A DNA stretch of 64,000 nt from Fremontodendron californicum. Its lineage: Eukaryota > Streptophyta > Magnoliopsida > Malvales > Malvaceae. This document shows, piece after piece, positions 25,458-37,000 of the stretch. The stretch is from positions 6,763,501 to 6,827,500 of the forward strand of contig JAULJL010000015.1 in assembly GCA_030761205.1 (NCBI GenBank), read 5' to 3'. The notes below the pieces were generated by a model that made no database searches, was not told the DNA's origin, and saw only the letters and a list, made by a program, of their open reading frames with translations. Positions within the stretch are counted from its first letter, which is position 1, and every line of letters starts with the position of its first letter. The position numbers and the translations under genes were made by a program.

Positions 25458-25799
25458 GAATAAGGAGGAGAGACATATTTAAAGTGTAAGAAGATACTAC
25501 TTACCAAGAGGCCAGCCGAGAGAAGCGAGGGCAAAAGGCGAAGGAGGATAAGCATCAGGGTAGCAATGGTCGTGGCAACATGGAGAGCTGCGTGTTTCCA
25601 TGTCCCTTTCCCAGCCACTTCAGGGCCTTTTGAATCTTCACCTCCTACCTGCTGCTTTTCTTCGTCTTCTTCAAAAACATCAGATTTTTCCCTGCTTTTG
25701 TCCTTTTTTCTGTCCTCGATGGAAGTGAAGCCTGGTCTGAACTCATTTCCGGTTCTTTCATCCTCTTGTAACTGAGTTGGAAATTGGAATATTCTTCGG

Positions 25800-26369
25800 T
25801 CTTAAAGTAAGAAGACTAGTCAAACCTTGTAAACAAAAACAAAAAAAAAAAACGGTTGTCCTTAGTCAACCAGTAATACGACAAGCATCGGATGTTATTA
25901 ATATATTAAACCGCAGCGTTTTGCTTATTTTCTCCGTCTAGGGCGGATAACAAGACGATACGGCCTTGCTGCAAAATTATAGTCGGTCCCACAATTTGCT
26001 TTATATTTGTGCTTTCGTGGCGAGCTTCTATTGGCTTAAGAATGACCTTTGACCGTAATATTTTTAAAAATGTCACCTTGAATTACTGAATTATAATTTT
26101 AAATTATATGAGATTTATCAAAATATTACGTAAAAACTATACTTGTGATGAATACTAAATAATTTTAGGTTGTAATTGAATAATTAAATGTAATAAAAAA
26201 AAATTGAAGGTAGGTCATAAAATCCGCCATTCCAAGAAAACCCCCGGTAAAAAGGAAAAGAATCAGTAAAAATCTCTACTTCGCCTTTGAGTCAATTGAG
26301 TGCGACGACGCTCCGCTTGCAGATTCTCATTTCTCATTGAAATTTGGTGCTTCTTCGATTGACGACGCA
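25800..26369. other. Intergenic, upstream of SRP9
   Basis: Includes the SRP9 promoter and leader. No further gene was seen, and no start exon for the transporter pseudogene. Confidence 0.4.
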
Positions 26370-27986
26370 ATGGTCTACATAACATCGTGGGACGAATTTG
26401 TCGAGCGAACCGTACAGTTGTTCCGTGCCGATCCTGAATCTGTATGTTAACTTTACTCGCCCTCTTTTGCTCTATCGCTACTCTTATTATTGTCATTGTT
26501 ATTAAAATAAAAGGGAAATTTCGGTCTCTCTTAACAGTTAGATATTTTCTAAATATCAGATATGATTGTTACTAATTTATTTTGGGTTTATTTCTCTGGA
26601 TTTGGATCGGGGGGGACCTAGACGCGGTATTGCATGAAGTACCGGCATTGTGATGGCAAATTGGTTTTGAAGGTTACTGATAACAAAGAGGTATGATGAA
26701 TTTCCCTAATTGTTTACGTCGTTGGCTTTGTTTGAGTCAATTGTCATAGTGAAGTGGTAATTGATCTGTATTGCCGAACAGTTAGGTTATATTTGGGATT
26801 AATTAAGAAAATGTGTGAGAATCTGAACATATGTTTGCCTTGAATCGATTTGCTCATATGCTTTATGTGGATAACGTACTTGAGATTGTATCCTTTTAGC
26901 TTTCTTGATAGAATTGCAGCAATGATTTCCTTTTTCCTATTTTTCTGTTCGTTTGTTGTTTCTTAGTTTCTGAAGAAGTTCTACGGGGAAACATTCCTTT
27001 TCTGTTAACAGTCTGGATTGTTAATGTGCCTTCCGAATAGAGACTAAGAATTTTGATGGCATGCTGTTGAGGGAAAAAGATACAGGCAAAACTCTTGATC
27101 ATAGATAATGGAAGACCTAGGTTTCTTGAAATAGCCTTATAAACCTGGTCTGCATAATCCCTTGGTAAAGTTTCTTCTTAGTTTCCTATCTTTTTTGCAG
27201 CCAAGTTATCTAGACTATACTGAAGAAATAGCAATTAAACTGATTCTTTTTTCCATTTCTGGCCCCAACTTAGAGAAATGCTATTACACATTTGACTATT
27301 TCGTTAGTAGTAATAGTGCATGAGTGAATCTTGCGAGTGCCTTTATGCTATGTTTGTCAGTTTTTGTCAAACTCTTAGAAGGAGAAGAAAGGCTAGGGAA
27401 ATTGCATTGAAAGAACTTTAGGAAGCCGTTTCAATGAGGTTAGCATTATTTGGTGTTTTGAGGAAATTGTCTATTATATGGGCAAAATATTCCATGTGAC
27501 TCTTGCTTGTTTTGAGATCTTCAAAATTCCTTAATGGTTATGCCTGCTTTCCAAGAAATCTGAGTTGCTCAATTGTGTTTAGATAAGTTTATAGGAAGTG
27601 TTAAACTGATTTCTTTAACCCGCAAATTTATTTGTACTTGAAACATGAATTGAAAGGTGATGAAAGGCATAAAAGTTTAACCTTGTTAGTTTATCTGACC
27701 TATGTGTCATTGGGTGATCAGTTCATTGTTTCAGGATTCAAGAATCTATGTCTTTCTTCAGCTGTTTGTATGTTTCACTTTTTACTGGGTAAATATATCT
27801 TTTTCTTAACAAATTTAAACCCAAAAAATGCAAATATATACTATGTCCTATATGGTATCGTATTGATCAACTCCTTTAAGACTTTCATCACTCCATATTG
27901 TTGTCACTTTGACTTGGAAGAAGCATGTAATGCTAATATGATACCTGCAATACTGGAAAAGAGAAACAGAATAGCAGAAGGAGAAT

Positions 27987-28017
<31 letters not shown>

Positions 28018-31000
28018 TGTCTGGAAGAGAATAATCAATTTCCTGAATTCCCTTCAGCAACGACATCAGCATGTATAACAGAATGCTGACTCAGCATTCC
28101 TCCTCTGTTACAACTTAACAGAATTAAACAACTTAAACAGACTCTTAAAGGTTTAATTAAAACGCAGACTCTACTGAGCAAAACGCATAAAACTAACTTG
28201 GAGCAAGGCCTAACAGTATGGCCTGTAACAAATACTTCCCCCTCAAAAATATCCTTGTCCTCAAGGATTGAACAATGGAAATTTTTGCTGCAGCTGATAC
28301 AAGCATTCCCATGTTGCATCTTCTAGAAAACAGTTACCCCACTACACCAACACCTCAGTGACAGCGCGACCTCTTTTCTTACCCATTCGCCTGTCCAATA
28401 TTGCCATAGGCTCTTTGGATATGACCCCATGATCGTCCAATAACAATAATTGAGCTTGAGTAGGCACCTGACCAACATGTGTCTTCAATTGGGACACATG
28501 AAAAACAGGGTGAACCTTGGCTCCAAGAGGCAGTTCCAAGTGATAAGCAACATTTCCAATCCGAGCTAGTATTTTGTAAGGCCCAAAATACCTAGCTGTC
28601 AGCTTCAAACAAGAACGTTTAACCACTGTCGTCTGTCTATAAGGCTACAATTTGACATATACCAGATCACCAACTTCAAAAGATCTATCAAACCTATGCT
28701 TATTTGCTTGTTGTTGCATTCGATGTTGTGCCCTTGTTAAGTGAAATTTCAGCAACTGAATTGCAGCTTCCCTAGCACTCAAACTCCTGTCCACAGCCTC
28801 CACATTGGAATCCCCAGCAAGATAAGGCCTATGAAGTGGAGCAGGTTGGCCATAAACCACCTCATAAGGTGTGGTATGGGTGGAAGTGTGGTAAGAGGTG
28901 TTGTACCACCATTCGGCCAAGGATAGCCATCGTGACCAATGCTTGGGGTTCTCACCAGTCATGCATCTCAGGTAAGTCCCAAGACACCTGTTGACGACCT
29001 CAGTCTGTCCATTTGACTGAGGGTGATATACAGTGGACATTTTTAGTTCTATGCCCAATAATTTGAATAATTCCTTCCAAAAGTGACTGAGGAAGATTTT
29101 GTCTCTGTCAGAAACGATGCTTCGAGGAATACCATGGAGCTTATAAATATTGTCAAGAAAAACCTGAGCAGTCTGTAAGGTAGAGAAAGGATGAGCCAAG
29201 GCAACAAAATGAGCAGATTTACTGAGCTGATCCACCACTACTAGAATAACTGATTTCCCCCCTGAGTTTGGTAATCCCTCTATGAAATCCATAGAGATGT
29301 CAGTCCAAACTGTATCAGGAATGGGTAAGGGGTGTAACAACCCCGGTTATGCAAAGGTATCATATCTGTTATGCTGACAAATAGAACACGCCTTGACCAA
29401 CTATCTGACATCGTTTTTTAATCCCTTCCAATACACAACCCCAATAATCCTCTTTAGTGTAGCTTCCACACCAGAATGGCCACCTAGAGATGAACCATGG
29501 AAATAGTTTAGTAGGTCATTCCTGAGAGTGGAATCCTTGCCTACTAATAGTTTCCCATTCCTTCGCAATTGATTACCCTGCCACGTATACTTAGAGGTGC
29601 TGTGAGGATTTGTCTTGAGTTTGTGAAGGAGATGAACCACATGAGGATCATTAACTCAAGAGTGTCGAATGCGATCAACCAAATCGTTACTGACCATTGA
29701 GATGGCATACACTGCAGCCACAGCCTGCCTGGATAAAGCATCAGCAGCTGCTTTGGAGGCTCCACTTCGAAAAACCAACTCATAGTCGAGACCCATCATC
29801 TTGATTAACTAGGTTTGTTGAGCAGGGGTATTAGCCTTATTATCTAGCAAAAACTTTAGACTGTGATGATCAATCTTTATCTGGAAGTGCCTACCCAAAA
29901 TACCTAGCTGTCAGCTTCAAACAAGAACGTTTAACCACTGTCGTCTGTCTATAAGGCTACAATTTGACATATACCAGATCACCAACTTCAAAAGATCTAT
30001 CAAACCTATGCTTATTTGCTTGTTGTTGCATTCGATGTTGTGCCCTTGTTAAGTGAAATTTCAGCAACTGAATTGCAGCTTCCCTAGCACTCAAACTCCT
30101 GTCCACAGCCTCCACATTGGAATCCCCAGCAAGATAAGGCCTATGAAGTGGAGCAGGTTGGCCATAAACCACCTCATAAGGTGTGGTATGGGTGGAAGTG
30201 TGGTAAGAGGTGTTGTACCACCATTCGGCCAAGGATAGCCATCGTGACCAATGCTTGGGGTTCTCACCAGTCATGCATCTCAGGTAAGTCCCAAGACACC
30301 TGTTGACGACCTCAGTCTGTCCATTTGACTGAGGGTGATATACAGTGGACATTTTTAGTTCTATGCCCAATAATTTGAATAATTCCTTCCAAAAGTGACT
30401 GAGGAAGATTTTGTCTCTGTCAGAAACGATGCTTCGAGGAATACCATGGAGCTTATAAATATTGTCAAGAAAAACCTGAGCAGCCTGTAAGGTAGAGAAA
30501 GGATGAGCCAAGGCAACAAAATGAGCAGATTTACTGAGCTGATCCACCACTACTAGAATAACTGATTTCCCCCCTGAGTTTGGTAATCCCTCTATGAAAT
30601 CCATAGAGATGTCAGTCCAAACTGTATCAGGAATGGGTAAGGGGTGTAACAACCCCGGATATGCAAAGGTATCATATCTGTTATGCTGACAAATAGAACA
30701 CGCCTTGACCAACTATCTGACATCGTTTTTTAATCCCTTCCAATACACAACCCCAATAATCCTCTTTAGTGTAGCTTCCACACCAGAATGGCCACCTAGA
30801 GATGAACCATGGAAATAGTTTAGTAGGTCATTCCTGAGAGTGGAATCCTTGCCTACTAATAGTTTCCCATTCCTTCGCAATTGATTACCCTGCCACGTAT
30901 ACTTAGAGGTGCTGTGAGGATTTGTCTTGAGTTTGTGAAGGAGATGAACCACATGAGGATCATTAACTCAAGAGTGTCGAATGCGATCAACCAAATCGTT

Positions 31001-34000
31001 ACTGACCATTGAGATGGCATACACTGCAGCCACAGCCTGCCTGGATAAAGCATCAGCAGCTGCTTTGGAGGCTCCACTTCGAAAAACCAACTCATAGTCG
31101 AGACCCATCATCTTGATTAACTAGGTTTGTTGAGCAGGGGTATTAGCCTTATTATCTAGCAAAAACTTTAGACTGTGATGATCAATCTTTATCTGGAAGT
31201 GCCTACCCAAAATACCTAGCTGTCAGCTTCAAACAAGAACGTTTAACCACTGTCGTCTGTCTATAAGGCTACAATTTGACATATACCAGATCACCAACTT
31301 CAAAAGATCTATCAAACCTATGCTTATTTGCTTGTTGTTGCATTCGATGTTGTGCCCTTGTTAAGTGAAATTTCAGCAACTGAATTGCAGCTTCCCTAGC
31401 ACTCAAACTCCTGTCCACAGCCTCCACATTGGAATCCCCAGCAAGATAAGGCCTATGAAGTGGAGCAGGTTGGCCATAAACCACCTCATAAGGTGTGGTA
31501 TGGGTGGAAGTGTGGTAAGAGGTGTTGTACCACCATTCGGCCAAGGATAGCCATCGTGACCAATGCTTGGGGTTCTCACCAGTCATGCATCTCAGGTAAG
31601 TCCCAAGACACCTGTTGACGACCTCAGTCTGTCCATTTGACTGAGGGTGATATACAGTGGACATTTTTAGTTCTATGCCCAATAATTTGAATAATTCCTT
31701 CCAAAAGTGACTGAGGAAGATTTTGTCTCTGTCAGAAACGATGCTTCGAGGAATACCATGGAGCTTATAAATATTGTCAAGAAAAACCTGAGCAGTCTGT
31801 AAGGTAGAGAAAGGATGAGCCAAGGCAACAAAATGAGCAGATTTACTGAGCTGATCCACCACTACTAGAATAACTGATTTCCCCCCTGAGTTTGGTAATC
31901 CCTCTATGAAATCCATAGAGATGTCAGTCCAAACTGTATCAGGAATGGGTAAGGGGTGTAACAACCCCGGATATGCAAAGGTATCATATCTGTTATGCTG
32001 ACAAATAGAACACGCCTTGACCAACTATCTGACATCGTTTTTTAATCCCTTCCAATACACAACCCCAATAATCCTCTTTAGTGTAGCTTCCACACCAGAA
32101 TGGCCACCTAGAGATGAACCATGGAAATAGTTTAGTAGGTCATTCCTGAGAGTGGAATCCTTGCCTACTAATAGTTTCCCATTCCTTCGCAATTGATTAC
32201 CCTGCCACGTATACTTAGAGGTGCTGTGAGGATTTGTCTTGAGTTTGTGAAGGAGATGAACCACATGAGGATCATTAACTCAAGAGTGTCGAATGCGATC
32301 AACCAAATCGTTACTGACCATTGAGATGGCATACACTGCAGCCACAGCCTGCCTGGATAAAGCATCAGCAGCTGCTTTGGAGGCTCCACTTCGAAAAACC
32401 AACTCATAGTCGAGACCCATCATCTTGATTAACTAGGTTTGTTGAGCAGGGGTATTAGCCTTATTATCTAGCAAAAACTTTAGACTGTGATGATCAATCT
32501 TTATCTGGAAGTGCCTACCCAAAATACCTAGCTGTCAGCTTCAAACAAGAACGTTTAACCACTGTCGTCTGTCTATAAGGCTACAATTTGACATATACCA
32601 GATCACCAACTTCAAAAGATCTATCAAACCTATGCTTATTTGCTTGTTGTTGCATTCGATGTTGTGCCCTTGTTAAGTGAAATTTCAGCAACTGAATTGC
32701 AGCTTCCCTAGCACTCAAACTCCTGTCCACAGCCTCCACATTGGAATCCCCAGCAAGATAAGGCCTATGAAGTGGAGCAGGTTGGCCATAAACCACCTCA
32801 TAAGGTGTGGTATGGGTGGAAGTGTGGTAAGAGGTGTTGTACCACCATTCGGCCAAGGATAGCCATCGTGACCAATGCTTGGGGTTCTCACCAGTCATGC
32901 ATCTCAGGTAAGTCCCAAGACACCTGTTGACGACCTCAGTCTGTCCATTTGACTGAGGGTGATATACAGTGGACATTTTTAGTTCTATGCCCAATAATTT
33001 GAATAATTCCTTCCAAAAGTGACTGAGGAAGATTTTGTCTCTGTCAGAAACGATGCTTCGAGGAATACCATGGAGCTTATAAATATTGTCAAGAAAAACC
33101 TGAGCAGTCTGTAAGGTAGAGAAAGGATGAGCCAAGGCAACAAAATGAGCAGATTTACTGAGCTGATCCACCACTACTAGAATAACTGATTTCCCCCCTG
33201 AGTTTGGTAATCCCTCTATGAAATCCATAGAGATGTCAGTCCAAACTGTATCAGGAATGGGTAAGGGGTGTAACAACCCCGGATATGCAAAGGTATCATA
33301 TCTGTTATGCTGACAAATAGAACACGCCTTGACCAACTATCTGACATCGTTTTTTAATCCCTTCCAATACACAACCCCAATAATCCTCTTTAGTGTAGCT
33401 TCCACACCAGAATGGCCACCTAGAGATGAACCATGGAAATAGTTTAGTAGGTCATTCCTGAGAGTGGAATCCTTGCCTACTAATAGTTTCCCATTCCTTC
33501 GCAATTGATTACCCTGCCACGTATACTTAGAGGTGCTGTGAGGATTTGTCTTGAGTTTGTGAAGGAGATGAACCACATGAGGATCATTAACTCAAGAGTG
33601 TCGAATGCGATCAACCAAATCGTTACTGACCATTGAGATGGCATACACTGCAGCCACAGCCTGCCTGGATAAAGCATCAGCAGCTGCTTTGGAGGCTCCA
33701 CTTCGAAAAACCAACTCATAGTCGAGACCCATCATCTTGATTAACTAGGTTTGTTGAGCAGGGGTATTAGCCTTATTATCTAGCAAAAACTTTAGACTGT
33801 GATGATCAATCTTTATCTGGAAGTGCCTACCCAAAATACCTAGCTGTCAGCTTCAAACAAGAACGTTTAACCACTGTCGTCTGTCTATAAGGCTACAATT
33901 TGACATATACCAGATCACCAACTTCAAAAGATCTATCAAACCTATGCTTATTTGCTTGTTGTTGCATTCGATGTTGTGCCCTTGTTAAGTGAAATTTCAG

Positions 34001-37000
34001 CAACTGAATTGCAGCTTCCCTAGCACTCAAACTCCTGTCCACAGCCTCCACATTGGAATCCCCAGCAAGATAAGGCCTATGAAGTGGAGCAGGTTGGCCA
34101 TAAACCACCTCATAAGGTGTGGTATGGGTGGAAGTGTGGTAAGAGGTGTTGTACCACCATTCGGCCAAGGATAGCCATCGTGACCAATGCTTGGGGTTCT
34201 CACCAGTCATGCATCTCAGGTAAGTCCCAAGACACCTGTTGACGACCTCAGTCTGTCCATTTGACTGAGGGTGATATACAGTGGACATTTTTAGTTCTAT
34301 GCCCAATAATTTGAATAATTCCTTCCAAAAGTGACTGAGGAAGATTTTGTCTCTGTCAGAAACGATGCTTCGAGGAATACCATGGAGCTTATAAATATTG
34401 TCAAGAAAAACCTGAGCAGTCTGTAAGGTAGAGAAAGGATGAGCCAAGGCAACAAAATGAGCAGATTTACTGAGCTGATCCACCACTACTAGAATAACTG
34501 ATTTCCCCCCTGAGTTTGGTAATCCCTCTATGAAATCCATAGAGATGTCAGTCCAAACTGTATCAGGAATGGGTAAGGGGTGTAACAACCCCGGTTATGC
34601 AAAGGTATCATATCTGTTATGCTGACAAATAGAACACGCCTTGACCAACTATCTGACATCGTTTTTTAATCCCTTCCAATACACAACCCCAATAATCCTC
34701 TTTAGTGTAGCTTCCACACCAGAATGGCCACCTAGAGATGAACCATGGAAATAGTTTAGTAGGTCATTCCTGAGAGTGGAATCCTTGCCTACTAATAGTT
34801 TCCCATTCCTTCGCAATTGATTACCCTGCCACGTATACTTAGAGGTGCTGTGAGGATTTGTCTTGAGTTTGTGAAGGAGATGAACCACATGAGGATCATT
34901 AACTCAAGAGTGTCGAATGCGATCAACCAAATCGTTACTGACCATTGAGATGGCATACACTGCAGCCACAGCCTGCCTGGATAAAGCATCAGCAGCTGCT
35001 TTGGAGGCTCCACTTCGAAAAACCAACTCATAGTCGAGACCCATCATCTTGATTAACTAGGTTTGTTGAGCAGGGGTATTAGCCTTATTATCTAGCAAAA
35101 ACTTTAGACTGTGATGATCAATCTTTATCTGGAAGTGCCTACCTATCAAGTAGGAACTCCATTTTTTGACAGTCGTAAGAATGGCTAACATCTCCTTTTC
35201 ATAGACTGAGAGAGTTTGATTCTTAGGGGACAATGGTGCTGAAATATGCAATAGGTCTCCCTTGCTGGCTCAAAACTGCCCCAATACCAGAGTTAGAAGC
35301 ATTGGTTTCTACTACAAACAGCTCGTTGAAATTGGGTAATGCAAGCACAGGGGCAATGGTCATTGCAGTTTTGAGGTGGTCAAAAGCAGCTTGAGCTGCA
35401 TCGTTCCAAGCAAAGGCATTCTTTTTTAGTAACTCCGTAAGAGGTTTAGCTATGGAGCCATAGTTTTTTATAAACCTCCTATAATAGCCAGTTAAACCCA
35501 GAAAATCCTCGAGGTCTTTGATAGTCTTGGGAACTGGCTAGTTCTGCATGCAATCCACTTTCTTTGCATCCATCTCTACACCAGCATTACTGATAACATG
35601 ACAAAGGTACTCGACCTTAGAAGCTCCAAACACACATTTGGACAGTTTCACAAAGAGTTGGTTGTCTAATAATGTCTCAAACACCAGCTGTAAATGATGT
35701 AGATGATCACTCCAACTTGAGGAAAAAACCAAGATGTCGTCAAAGAAAACCAACACGAACCGCCTCAAGTATGGTTGGAAAATGGTATTCATCAAACTTT
35801 GAAAGGTGGAGGGAGCATTAGTCAACCCAAAGGGCATCACCAAAAATTCATAGTGTCCTTGGTGGGTTTTGAAAGCAGTTTTGTGCACATCTTCCTCTGC
35901 CATTCGGATTTGATAATAACCCGATCGGAGGTCCAGCTTCGAAAACTAGCAGGCTCCAGTTAGCTCATCTAACAGTTCCTCCACTAACGGAATTGGAAAC
36001 TTATCTTTGACCGTCAATTTGTTTAACTGTCGATAATCCACACACATGCGCCATGAGCCATCTTTTTTCTTCACCAACACCACAGGAGAAGCAAAAGAGC
36101 TTGTACTGTCTCGTATTATACCAGTCATCTGCATTTCAGCTATTAATTTTTCAATTTCATCATTCTGAATTGATGGATACCTATAAGGACGAATCCTAAT
36201 AGGATGAGACCCTGGCTCCAAGGGTATTCTATGATCATGTGTTCGCTGAGGTGGCAACCCAATAGGAAGTTCGAACAACATGGAAAACTGGGAAATCAAG
36301 ACCTTAAAATCTTCTGGTAAAGGATTGGTGAAATCTTTATCCGACTGTAGCTGTAACTGATTAAAACTGACATGCCTCAACAGCATGGTGAAAGTACCCT
36401 GAGAAGCTGTTGTCATCTTGGCCACTTGCCTTTCGGTTGCAAGCTACACTATGCTAGTATCCAATCCTTGCAAAATGACCTAGTGATTGTGCATAGAAAA
36501 TTGCATAGATAACTTCTGGAAATCCCATAATGTTGGACCCAATTTCTGCAGCCATTCAACGCCTAACACCACATCACAACCCATAAGTGAAAGCACCAAA
36601 AAATCAGTGATCTGAGTAAAGCCCTGTGTCTCCCATTCAACTGCAGTACAAATCTCTTGAGTCAACATGTGGTCTCCATTAGAGACAGAAACTCGAACTC
36701 CCCTGACAGGCTTAGTTTTACACCCAAGTCTCTTGACCAATGTTTGATCAATGAAATTGTGTGTGCTGCCAGAATCAATGAGGAATACAGTCTTCTGATT
36801 CTTAATCTTACCCTGAAGTCTCATAGTTTGAGGACCAGCTGTCCCCAACAATGCATGCAATGAGATAACAGGTTTGTGACGAGTCTCCACCTCTTCTGTC
36901 ACAGGATCCTCTATGGTCTCCAAACAATCAACAAACTCCTCTTGGCCTGGAGTTGAGTCATCCACCTCATCCACCAACATGTGATACAGATGCGAGCGTG

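Larger units (their letters stand above)
23283..25790 (-). pseudogene. AAAP amino-acid transporter pseudogene (probable GABA transporter 2-like)
   Basis: Exon blocks run from about 25790 down to 23283: the hydrophilic N-part and GTWKHAALHVATTIAT (25790-25504), LGVSSLVSATLATW and LIASLWRWNGKKH (about 24500-24375), the FWGY and GNNMVIEIAAGSSLK block (about 24195-24065), YKHYHKDGTVTLQHF and FLSQLPDIHSL (23849-23660), SYSLQGSSSAK and AFSFGDAMLPEIQ (23558-23421), then a C-terminal AAWFSVVAVLGCIGA block (about 23420-23290). These are AAAP-family motifs; intact members import GABA or other amino acids with protons across membranes. Damage: no ATG in the first block, a 1-nt deletion after TIAT, an extra T before QQV, a duplicated GNN exon segment, a large internal deletion after MLPEIQ, and an in-frame TGA near the end. 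An inserted LINE interrupts the first intron. Confidence 0.88.
28584..35143 (-). repeat. Five tandem copies of a 1312-bp pol segment
   Basis: Copies: 28584-29895, 29896-31207, 31208-32519, 32520-33831 and 33832-35143. Each runs (minus strand) from the end of RNase H through the H2C2 zinc finger and the D,D,E integrase core. At each internal junction, sequence native to the right side (GTGCCTACC) joins sequence native to the left side (CCCAAAATACC), sharing only CC. The period is exactly 1312 throughout. Between copies I found two variable bases: 29347-equivalent (T in copies 1 and 5, A in 2-4) and 30484-equivalent (C only in copy 2). All copies carry the same inactivating stops. Confidence 0.95.

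Noticed and set aside
27632..27988. 118-codon frame in SRP9 intron 2
   Set aside because: No recognisable protein, AT-rich, runs into the LTR; treated as chance.
30053..34174. Repeated 61-codon plus-strand frames in the array
   Set aside because: Antisense shadows of the integrase core, present only because the segment is repeated.
28584..35143. The integrase array as a CRISPR-like or satellite system
   Set aside because: The unit is 1312 bp of clear retrotransposon coding DNA with no spacers; it is an internal duplication.
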